Below, piece after piece: positions 10,093-17,721 of a DNA stretch of 22,786 nt; the stretch's first letter is position 1, and every line of letters begins with the position of its first letter. The notes under the pieces were generated by a model. That model was not told the origin of the DNA. It worked only from the letters and a program-made list of their open reading frames with translations, and searched no databases. Made by a program: the position numbers and the translations under genes. This DNA is from Corallochytrium limacisporum (lineage: Eukaryota; Opisthokonta). The stretch covers positions 1-22,786 of the forward strand of contig PDIP01000094.1 of assembly GCA_002811645.1 (NCBI GenBank). The letters are read 5' to 3'.

Positions 10093-12807
10093 TTAGGTAT
10101 TATCTTGCTTCATAGCCAGACGCCATCCGCGCAGTTCGTGGTTGTGCGCCATTTCCTGGGCTCTGAGTGCATCAATATCTGCAACCTGGAACTGCCCGAG
10201 TGTACGATCACGTAGTTGCTTGGCCGATTTCGGGCTGATCTTTGTACAGCCTTGGCCATTATCGAACTCCTCGTCAGTTGTGAAATCTGCAAAGACGTCC
10301 TCCTCACTGTCGTTACCGATCCAGCGTAGATTGAGTGGATCGTACACCATGTTGTTGACGACCTTGGCTGCATTCTTGGTGTTCAGGTTCTGAATGAGAA
10401 ACGGTCCGGTGGGTCGGTTAAACTTGACCATCTCCTCTTCGTTGCCTTCCCAACATTTGTCCGTCTCGTTCCAGACCATCTTGTCAGTCTTCTTGGGTAA
10501 CAAATGGCCCACACGATCCTGGGTGAGCAGCTGAGGCTTCTTCTTGGAGGGCACCTTGTGGCGAATGGCAATCATGGACTCACCTCTGGATTTGAGTGAT
10601 CCGCCACGGCCGCGACGGGACGGATGAACCGCAGAATCGGATTCACTTCCACTAGCAACGGTGTTCATCCATTGTGCCGGCGGTACAAGGAAGGGAGAGG
10701 GCTCGATCGCCTCCTCGTCACTATCCCACACTCCCGAGTCGTCGCTAATGAAAATGTCGTCCAGTTCGTGACCGTCGAAACGGGGTTGTTTGTTGTTGCG
10801 GGGCAGTCGAAGTGTGCCTTTGCCATGAAGATCAAAATCGTCCTCTTCACGGGAGATCTCCGTGGCCTGGGCCTCCCGTAGTTGCTGCAGTTCCTCCATG
10901 GCTTGGGCCTCCCGTAGTTGCTGCAGCTCCTGGGGCAAAACCGTGAGCAACTCAGTCAGAGACTTGGCTTTGCCGCTGCTATCGAGGGTATCACCGTGCG
11001 ATGAAGAAAAGGAGGGCACTTGCGCCACTGGGGGATCGTCAGCTTCGTCTTCAGTAGTGAAGCTGAGTTCGTGAGACTTGGCGAGGCGCCTGTTGAGCAC
11101 GGCACGGAGCATATTGGACTGGTCACCATCGGGGACCTCCACATCACTCCAATCTTCCTCACTCACATAGTGATGCACAGCTTCAGTGCGTTGGTGGGCA
11201 GTTCGCATGGCTTTGCGTAGAGCATTTGCACTCAGCTGCTGCTCGTGCACTGCTTCCACGCCAGCCACAACTTCAGCTGTTTTCGGAGTGATGGCAGATA
11301 TGTTGGCGTTGTTGATGTCGTCCTGTAATACTACCTCAACTTCGTCTCCAAAAGAGTCGGTCCGCCGAATTGTCCGGTAAGGCTTACGTTCTGGAGTGGA
11401 CATCAGGGTGTAGCCGCCAGTTTCCTGAACTTGTTCCTCCTGGTGCCGAGCCAGACTTTGGGGGCTATCGCTCACCTCAGGGGCTTCGGCCCACCTTGCG
11501 AGGATATCATCCAACGGACCGCGCTTCTTTTGCGGTGTTCTATGGATCCGCACGGGAGCCGTCTGTGCGGCAAAGTTGGGCACCTGGTTGTCATGCGTCT
11601 GTGCCGGAGGATAGAAGAACTCAGTTTCTGTCTCTCGCTCGCGATTCAGTGGCAGAGGAATATCATCAGGCTTCAAATAGGACCCACTGATACCGTCATC
11701 CTCACCTTCATGGTCACCATCATACATGTGTTCGTGATGGTCGTCTCCGATGGATCTCAGCTGAGGATTCATGGTGAGAACGCCGTTCTCAGGAAGTTCT
11801 ATGTCCATCCATTCCTTCTCGTCCTGCACTTCAACTTTTGCTTCTCCTGAGCCCAGCTTGAACACATTTGCGAGTGGATTGTATGCCTCATCATCGCTCT
11901 CCTGCCCGTTCCTGTGGGGCTTCAGGTGCGGCGGCAACTCAAGGCCATCGTCTGGAATTTCTAGGTCATCCCAATTGTCCACTAACTCGACAGTCGGCCT
12001 CTTGTCAAGACCTCGCTCAGCCATAAGATTATGCACCATAGGCTGCTGCTGTTTCTTGCGTGCACTCGTCTTGCGTGCACGACTGCTTGGTGCCCTTCTC
12101 GAGGACGGTTTCCGCGCCGAGGCCGGAGTGCCTACCGGTTGACGAGGTTTCCCTGGCAAACTGGATATCTTTGCCGGTTGCTGCCATGTCTCTGTTGTGT
12201 TACCCGCAGCATCTTCAGGCCTCCACGGTGTCTTAGTCCACGAGTGGTTGATGTTTGCTGCGGCCGGCGCGCATAAGTGCTCAAACATTTCGGTGGAATT
12301 GGAAACAACATCACTGCTATGGTGCGGCTGCGATACTGCGGGGGACTGTACCCACGACAGAGTTGGCAGCGCCGCCTTATCACTGAAAGACGTTTCCGTA
12401 GGCTTTGCTGCCCTGGCAGTGTTGTCAAAGACTGGCACTTTCGCTTGATCCCGTCTACGTCTCATTCTAGCACTACCGCCCTCCAAATCAAAGTGTGGGC
12501 TAGTGTGAGGAGTGTTGGCGTCACCGTTGTTGTACTTCTTATGCCTATAATGTGCCACGTAACCCACAGCTCCGGACACAGGAGCAGAGGCAATCAGGCC
12601 TCCAAAAGCCGAAATTAGTGTTGCATATGCCACAGGTACTCCAGCCGTGGCTGCTAGGTAGGGTAGCAGACCGAGGGCAATCACCATTATTGCTAAGAAC
12701 GCAAACCCGCCCCAGATGAGACCACTGACTAGGGCTGGATTTTGGTGGGCCCACTTGCCAGTACTCCGCTTTGCGCGATCCCAACGGATATCCGCTGTGG
12801 AATTCAT
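10093..12807 (-). CDS. Byr4/Bfa1-like protein with N-terminal membrane hairpin
   Basis: This 904-residue frame starts at an ATG with A at -3 and ends in TAA. The C-terminus has two related blocks, MVWNETDKCWEGNEEE (777-792) and MVYDPLNLRWIGND (820-833), then a charged ending that includes RGW. This resembles the C-terminal domain of fungal Byr4/Bfa1, which with the Cdc16/Bub2 GAP restrains the Spg1/Tem1 GTPase at the spindle pole. The acidic motif W-x-D-x-E-x-P occurs near W279, W333 and W553, with a weaker copy at 656; Byr4 proteins are known to carry internal repeats. Two full CDK consensus sites (T424-P-Q-K and T471-P-E-R) fit cell-cycle control. A basic stretch at about 233-255 could be a nuclear signal. 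Oddly, residues 25-50 and 53-86 form two long hydrophobic segments, unknown in Byr4 to my knowledge. The middle is disordered. Family assignment is moderately sure; membrane attachment is inferred. Confidence 0.65.
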   Translation of the reverse strand: MNSTADIRWDRAKRSTGKWAHQNPALVSGLIWGGFAFLAIMVIALGLLPYLAATAGVPVAYATLISAFGGLIASAPVSGAVGYVAHYRHKKYNNGDANTPHTSPHFDLEGGSARMRRRRDQAKVPVFDNTARAAKPTETSFSDKAALPTLSWVQSPAVSQPHHSSDVVSNSTEMFEHLCAPAAANINHSWTKTPWRPEDAAGNTTETWQQPAKISSLPGKPRQPVGTPASARKPSSRRAPSSRARKTSARKKQQQPMVHNLMAERGLDKRPTVELVDNWDDLEIPDDGLELPPHLKPHRNGQESDDEAYNPLANVFKLGSGEAKVEVQDEKEWMDIELPENGVLTMNPQLRSIGDDHHEHMYDGDHEGEDDGISGSYLKPDDIPLPLNRERETETEFFYPPAQTHDNQVPNFAAQTAPVRIHRTPQKKRGPLDDILARWAEAPEVSDSPQSLARHQEEQVQETGGYTLMSTPERKPYRTIRRTDSFGDEVEVVLQDDINNANISAITPKTAEVVAGVEAVHEQQLSANALRKAMRTAHQRTEAVHHYVSEEDWSDVEVPDGDQSNMLRAVLNRRLAKSHELSFTTEDEADDPPVAQVPSFSSSHGDTLDSSGKAKSLTELLTVLPQELQQLREAQAMEELQQLREAQATEISREEDDFDLHGKGTLRLPRNNKQPRFDGHELDDIFISDDSGVWDSDEEAIEPSPFLVPPAQWMNTVASGSESDSAVHPSRRGRGGSLKSRGESMIAIRHKVPSKKKPQLLTQDRVGHLLPKKTDKMVWNETDKCWEGNEEEMVKFNRPTGPFLIQNLNTKNAAKVVNNMVYDPLNLRWIGNDSEEDVFADFTTDEEFDNGQGCTKISPKSAKQLRDRTLGQFQVADIDALRAQEMAHNHELRGWRLAMKQDNT
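10865..10936 (-). repeat. 36-bp tandem repeat (two units) in the Byr4-like gene
   Basis: Two adjacent 36-base units, the second beginning at 10901, differ at only a few positions. They encode the 12-residue unit ELQQLREAQAME followed by ELQQLREAQATE, a heptad-like, probably coiled-coil or long helical segment. The unit length keeps the frame. The high DNA identity suggests a recent duplication. Confidence 0.8.
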
Positions 12808-14061
12808 TGTGGATAGCTATGATAGATTTCGTTCTATCTGGTTCCAAATCGTAGATTACATGGCGCGCTATGTTCAAAACCCGTCGTGCACAGGGTCTTC
12901 CTTGATGACATGTACCAAACAAAAATGCATTTCCTTTGTGAACCGTTATCGGCCCCACAACTTTAGCAAACCAACCCTTTGTCCTTCTATTAGTCCATAT
13001 GTTTTTATGCAAGATACCCCCTTTGATCTACGTTGCCTACCATGTGCAACACAGAGGCCAAAGTTAAATGCTGCTGACCGACCGCGTACGGACTCTAGGT
13101 CTTTTCGCCTTGAGACTCGGTGGTCTCTCTTTGGGCGCGCAAATTTTTCCCTCCGCTCTCCTGTGTTATTTTTCTCCCGTTGAAACGCAAAAATGCCCTA
13201 GAAATTGCATAATGAGAAAAGCCCAAAACTGATTGGCCCTTTTGGTTTGTGACGCTTGATAGCGGGAAAGGTTCGTCTCCTGTCCTCCGCTCCCTTCCCC
13301 CCTTCCCAACCTCCTCTTTCTGCCCTTTTCCCCTAAAACCTTGGTGTCCGTCTCCCACCACCCTTGGCTCTGTTCTCCTCTGGTATTGCTGTAGGCGTGT
13401 GCGTGTTCTGGTAAATTATCTTGTTAGACCTTGGTGTACAACCGCGACGCGCACAGTCTCTCCTGCCTCCCAGCCGGTTCGCACAGTTCCCCAATTCCAC
13501 AACCCCTAGCTCCCCACCGTCTGTCTCTCTTTTTCCTTCGTTTCCTTCCGTCTCCCCTCCGTGTTTGCCCGGGAAACCAGTGATTCACAGAATATTTCTA
13601 ATCAGGGGTCTATTTTTCCGACCCACAAGGGGCCAGCTACCCGCAAGCACCCCACGGTGCGCGGTGTACCACTGATAAGGAACTGACTGGGCCCCACTCT
13701 TGCTCGGCCCAGCTGCAGCAGCTGCGTGTTACAGGCCTTTAATTGGGATCGGGGCTGTTATTCTTGGCTGGGGGCGAACTGTCCGCCAGTCACTCCGTGT
13801 TCCTCCAGATGATATGGTTTGCTATCGTTGTTTTTAACGCGGTTATGCTTTAATTGCCTGTGACTCTTATTGTTTTCTTCTGGGGTGCTTTGGCATACTG
13901 TTATGTCTTGCTGTAAAGGTATTCAGAAACTGTAGGTCATGAGATTATCGCACTATTCATACAGGCCAAGAAACTAAACTGTTGGAACACACATGATCGG
14001 CTATGTCACATGATTCCTGGACATGACCTAAAGAAGACACAATCGATAGACGGACGTGGAG
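12808..14061. promoter_or_regulatory. Divergent promoter region, Byr4-like and RMND1-like genes
   Basis: These 1254 bases lie between the start codons of two genes that point away from each other, so both promoters should be here. I see no convincing coding frame. About 13276-13340 and 13500-13560 are strongly pyrimidine-rich, as is common near eukaryotic transcription starts. A GC-rich near-palindrome TTTGGGCGCGCAAA lies at 13130-13143, and two CAGCTG E-box hexamers lie at 13710-13715 and 13719-13724. No clear TATA box is visible. Which element serves which gene cannot be decided from sequence. Confidence 0.5.
13130..13143. promoter_or_regulatory. GC-rich near-palindrome resembling an E2F-type site
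   Basis: TTTGGGCGCGCAAA is almost its own reverse complement and has the T-rich flank plus GCGC core of E2F/DP binding sites. It is not an exact match to the usual TTTSSCGC. It sits about 320 bases upstream of the Byr4-like start codon. A cell-cycle element would suit a mitotic-exit gene, but a single degenerate match is weak evidence. Confidence 0.2.
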
Positions 14062-15558
14062 ATGAATATATTGCGGCTCACCCGCTTTGTGAGACCGCAG
14101 CAGGCCGCTGCCGCTGGACGGCAGTGTGTGAGGGCACAGACTGTTCAGATTGTGCAGCGTAAATTTGCATCCGAAAATGGGCCAAATATGACCAAGGGAC
14201 TGGTCAACAGACTGGGGGCTTCAAGCCTGCACAAACCAAAGAAACTGACGAATCTTGAGCCACGAGCACCAAAACTGCAGCAGCCAGTGGTGGCTACACT
14301 AGCTGCGCAGCAAAGAGCAAAAGAGGAACGCTTGGCGAAGGCAAGGATCATGGAAGACGTGACCACTGCAGACGAGAACGAGCGGATTCTGCCATATTTC
14401 AGTCCTCGACCAATCAGTCCAACCATTGCCCAGGGATGTCTTGCCTTCTGCAGTGCGCAGAGTTATGATCTCGTCAGAATGGCCCGCACCTTGGCCCAAG
14501 AGGGTAACAGTAAGTACGTGAGTGAGGGTATTTTCACTGGAGCTGACGGTAAACCAGACGTTCTGCATGTTACTCTGCGTGATCGGGACCTGGGACCACA
14601 TGACGGGCATCTCAGCTTTGACGGGCAGCAGGAACCAGCTCATTTCTTCCTTTTCCGTCAGGGAATTGCCGTGTTCTGGGGTCTTACGCGGGGCGAGATC
14701 CGGACCGTCCGTCATTTGCTGAACGGCTGTGAGGTGGGTCGCCATCCGGAATCTATTATTGACTATGAAAATGTGGACTTTGTGTATGATGTACCAAATT
14801 CGTTAACCGAGGAACTAGAGAGCATATGGAGGAATGAAAATGGCGGCGATTCCGGGCATGAAGGGCTGGAAGGCTTCGCCGAGAATCCTCTGCCCGCACG
14901 CGGCTGCGGACCCATGACTGACGATGCTCTAGATATACTGCGACAGCGCAAAGCAAACCAGGAGTTCGTAAAGGACAACGGGAACGACGATCCACTAGCA
15001 GGCAGCATTGCACGTCTTGACGGAGGTGTAGTCCACTTGGATGCCACCCTGGCGCCTCCCTACGCTATCCTTCAAAAATTTGCTTTCAGCAACGGGCTGG
15101 CCCTCAGTGTTGCGCTCAGTATATGGGAGCACCGCGTGGACACTCTCCTGGACGAAATGAAAGCTATTCCTGCACAAATGATCAAGGGCAGCAAACTGCC
15201 TTCCCGGACAACGGCGCTGAAGCGGGTCGGTGAGATTCTTTATCTGCGCCAACAGATCCAAGGCATTGAAGAGAACTTGACGCCTACTGATTTTTATTGG
15301 GACCGCCCCGAGCTTGAGACTCTTTTTGCAGAGATGCTTGAAGAGTTAGATTTTGAGGACCGGGTTTCACTGGTAGAATCAAAGCTTTCGACCTCCATGG
15401 ACCTCGCAGAAGTGTTGCGTAGCCATCTGCACAACGTTCACAGCAGTCATCTGGAAATTGCTATTATTGTTCTCATCTGCGCAGAAGTTGGCTTCGAGAT
15501 TGTGCACTATATTGAGAAGTACTACGGCAAGGAAACCGATGATAGTGCAGCAGAGTAA
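14062..15558 (+). CDS. DUF155/RMND1-family protein, probably mitochondrial
   Basis: A 498-residue protein; human RMND1 has 449. I start at the ATG at 14062 because the longer frame opens with a GTG two codons earlier; this ATG has G at -3. The first 37 or so residues are rich in Arg and Ala with no acidic residue (LRLTRFVR ... QRKFAS), as in a cleavable mitochondrial presequence. The DUF155 core is recognisable from AVFWGLTRGEI (A203-W206) and from NGLALSVALSIWE (N344-W355), matching the family's 'ALAQSVKL..WE' region. A C-terminal hydrophobic helix at about 464-484 is typical. Characterised members (RMND1, yeast Rmd1/Rmd8, Sif proteins) are membrane-bound; RMND1 lies in the inner mitochondrial membrane and supports mitochondrial translation. 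That role is inferred here. The 3' end converges on the next gene. Confidence 0.85.
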   Translation: MNILRLTRFVRPQQAAAAGRQCVRAQTVQIVQRKFASENGPNMTKGLVNRLGASSLHKPKKLTNLEPRAPKLQQPVVATLAAQQRAKEERLAKARIMEDVTTADENERILPYFSPRPISPTIAQGCLAFCSAQSYDLVRMARTLAQEGNSKYVSEGIFTGADGKPDVLHVTLRDRDLGPHDGHLSFDGQQEPAHFFLFRQGIAVFWGLTRGEIRTVRHLLNGCEVGRHPESIIDYENVDFVYDVPNSLTEELESIWRNENGGDSGHEGLEGFAENPLPARGCGPMTDDALDILRQRKANQEFVKDNGNDDPLAGSIARLDGGVVHLDATLAPPYAILQKFAFSNGLALSVALSIWEHRVDTLLDEMKAIPAQMIKGSKLPSRTTALKRVGEILYLRQQIQGIEENLTPTDFYWDRPELETLFAEMLEELDFEDRVSLVESKLSTSMDLAEVLRSHLHNVHSSHLEIAIIVLICAEVGFEIVHYIEKYYGKETDDSAAE

Positions 15559-15643
15559 ATCTTGGGAGAAGCGAAAGATTTGATCGATTTTGTACAATAC
15601 AAAACACTTGTACACGTAATGTGAATATGTCTGCCCATAAGTT
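15559..15643. other. Shared 3' gap between convergent RMND1-like and LCM-like genes
   Basis: Only 85 bases separate the two stop codons, so the 3' untranslated regions of the two mRNAs almost certainly overlap or are extremely short. No AATAAA is visible on either strand. TGTAC words occur twice (TTTTGTACAATA near 15591 and CTTGTACACG near 15608), and part of each reads similarly on both strands. Confidence 0.55.
15591..15599 (+). promoter_or_regulatory. Possible PUF-protein binding element in 3' UTR
   Basis: TGTACAATA begins 33 bases after the RMND1-like stop and fits the nine-base PUF recognition pattern UGUANANUA. In yeast, PUF proteins bind such 3' UTR sites, and Puf3, which prefers an eight-base variant, acts on mRNAs for mitochondrial proteins. 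One short match could easily be chance. Confidence 0.2.
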
Positions 15644-16828
15644 TTACTTTTTTGTATACACTGCGATGTAATACGGGACGACCTTCTCACGCCACGCCCT
15701 CTTCATGCTCTCAACGAGAGCTCTGACATCCTCGCTCTCATCGTCCTCAAAGACCTTGGCACCAGTGGGATCCTCAAAGAATTCTTCGGCAGCATCCTTT
15801 ATCATCACGATGGAGCTCTGCTCAAGTCCGATGCTCTTGAAGAATTTGTCAACATCACGCAAACTGTCGAGCTGCCACGTCGGTGCCGTGTTTTCAGTCG
15901 AAGCCGCTGCCGACCTGTCACCGAACTCACGGCCCTTTGTCGCAAAGTCCATGATAATTTTGCTGCCGGGACCGATCGCCTTGGTAAGTCCTCTGATCAG
16001 TTGCAACCAGTCGTCTTTCTGTGTTGAGCCGCATGTGCTCTCCAGAATAACGAGCGTCTTCCTTCGTTCTTCAAACTCATTGCATGCCCGTATCGCGCCA
16101 AGCACCGGCTCCGCATACGGTGTTCTCTGCAGCTGGGCATCTTTGCATGGAATATCGATGATCTTGCGCTGCGACGGGTCTTTTACAATAAAACCATGGT
16201 ACGCAAGACAGTTGGCCCGGTGCTCCAACACAGCAGGCTTATCCAGCTGAAAGATCTTTGTGTTCCGCAAAGTATACTTGGGTTCACTGCGGGTTTTGGT
16301 CGGTTCAACCAGCCGAGTCACGATGGTGCTGTACTGCACTGGTACAGATATAACCTGTTCGTACGGTACCTTACCCGACAGCTCCTCGTCGACAAGTTGT
16401 GCAAACATGGCACAACGAGTGTTCATCACCACATACGCTCCCTCCATCTGATTTGCCAAACCCCGAAGGAGCTGCTGCCGCACGGGGCGAATACTCAAGA
16501 ACATCCGGTACTGCCATTTCACGAAAGCGTTTGCATATGGGTCCTTGGCTTGGCAGCCCATGTTGGTGTCATACTGGGATGCAAGGAAGCGGATCATTGC
16601 CGTGCTGGATTCAACACTGTCTTGACGATCCTCCTTTTTGTTTAGGAAGTACAGGACAGAAATACCCAAGAGACTCAGTATGATCGCGTCAAACATAGGA
16701 TAGTCCATGAGATATCCCACTGGAAGCACAATAAGGAGCACCACCATGATAGGGAGCATGGCCTCACCTGGTAGCCCGATCACGCCCAAAATCCGGTCTG
16801 AAATGGAACTGTTTTCTTCCTCTGTCAT
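15644..16828 (-). CDS. Membrane-anchored LCM-like methyltransferase homologue, degenerate
   Basis: A 394-residue protein from the ATG at 16828 (A at -3). The frame extends 28 codons further but opens with TTG, so I do not use that. Two hydrophobic segments (about 24-41 and 45-62) come first. The rest follows the order of the leucine carboxyl methyltransferase (LCM/PPM1) family: NTRCAMFAQLV (136-146, cf. ARTRFFDD), QVISVPVQYSTIVTRL (159-173, motif I position), KIFQLDKPAVLEHRANCLA (191-209, cf. FEVDxPEVLxFKxxLL) and KTLVILES (257-264) with GSKIIMDF (288-295). LCM enzymes move a methyl group from SAM to carboxyl groups or small molecules. Here the glycine-rich GAGxDTR loop reads PVQYSTI, so SAM binding is doubtful. 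It may be a pseudoenzyme or a divergent enzyme. The family link comes from remembered motif patterns; the substrate is unknown. Confidence 0.6.
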   Translation of the reverse strand: MTEEENSSISDRILGVIGLPGEAMLPIMVVLLIVLPVGYLMDYPMFDAIILSLLGISVLYFLNKKEDRQDSVESSTAMIRFLASQYDTNMGCQAKDPYANAFVKWQYRMFLSIRPVRQQLLRGLANQMEGAYVVMNTRCAMFAQLVDEELSGKVPYEQVISVPVQYSTIVTRLVEPTKTRSEPKYTLRNTKIFQLDKPAVLEHRANCLAYHGFIVKDPSQRKIIDIPCKDAQLQRTPYAEPVLGAIRACNEFEERRKTLVILESTCGSTQKDDWLQLIRGLTKAIGPGSKIIMDFATKGREFGDRSAAASTENTAPTWQLDSLRDVDKFFKSIGLEQSSIVMIKDAAEEFFEDPTGAKVFEDDESEDVRALVESMKRAWREKVVPYYIAVYTKK

Positions 16829-16929
16829 CTTGCTTGTTTTCTGTTTCCCTTGCCGTAATTCCCACTGCTGCAGTTTCTGTTGATCACAAACTGATCCTGC
16901 TTCTTTCTTCAATACCCTTGATATGCTAA

Positions 16930-17358
16930 ATGCTTCGGGTAAAAATTACAAAAACAATGACCACAAGAAGAAGACACAGAAGAGTAACACGTATGGCGAA
17001 GCAAACGGGACTCTTTAAATCTTGCGGGCTCGGTTCTTCGTTTCTGCGTAGTGAGCTATTATGCTCCACTGCGCACACGGGGTTTGCGTCTGGACCCGGC
17101 ACCGAGGGGACACAAACAGGGTCTCCTCCTGCGCCGTCGAATACCCCAACCCCGTTAGTAGGTGGTGACCAGAACGGCACCCCCAAACTTGCTCTTCTGC
17201 TTTACAATTCATTTAATGACATATTAGGTCTTTCAGTTATGTTACAGGAAAACGGCTTTGGTCAGGGCTGTGCATTGATGGGCATACCCCGGAAGGCTCA
17301 CCCATACGTGGAAAGCAAAATAACAACATCAATATCACGGTGTTCAAAGGATCGTTGA
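16930..17358 (+). CDS. Possible small basic protein, unrecognised
   Basis: An ATG-initiated frame of 142 codons lies divergent to the LCM-like gene, with only 101 bases between the two start codons, so both would share a promoter. The first 25 residues are strongly basic (TTRRRHRRVTR), as in a nucleic-acid-binding or mitochondrial targeting region. The middle is Gly/Pro/Thr-rich, and a hydrophobic stretch LALLLYNSF follows. I recognise no domain. Its codon use is unremarkable and several other frames of similar length in this region look accidental, so this may be a chance frame or the LCM-like gene's upstream leader. Confidence 0.2.
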   Translation: MLRVKITKTMTTRRRHRRVTRMAKQTGLFKSCGLGSSFLRSELLCSTAHTGFASGPGTEGTQTGSPPAPSNTPTPLVGGDQNGTPKLALLLYNSFNDILGLSVMLQENGFGQGCALMGIPRKAHPYVESKITTSISRCSKDR

Positions 17359-17721
17359 TGATATTGGTTGCCAACACCTAAGGTGTACCAGAGTGGTGTG
17401 TTTTCAGTGATCATTTGCTGACCCGCCTTGATGTGGAGTTTTGACACATGATCCATGAACCCAAATTTCTTCACAACCAACGACATCTAAATCGAGTACT
17501 CGAATACGAAGATGATTGAAACCGCGACCATGATGCTAGCGGGACAAAAAGTCAGGCACCGTGCTTCACGACGGCGACGAATTGCTGGTTGTCAGAACTA
17601 CTTCGCGCTTGATGGCACTGGGTGCCAGACCCGTTTATGGCGTGGCGGTCGCACATTGCCGCGGTGCTTCGCTCAAAATGTCGGTCGCCCACGAGTACGC
17701 CCCCATTCGACCACCTTCTGA

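Noticed and set aside
14056-14061. Two-codon extension of the RMND1-like protein
   Set aside because: It begins with GTG; the ATG at 14062 is the first plausible eukaryotic start.
16829-16912. N-terminal extension of the LCM-like protein by 28 residues
   Set aside because: The extension opens with TTG. The ATG at 16828 has a good context and leaves the whole fold and both membrane segments intact.
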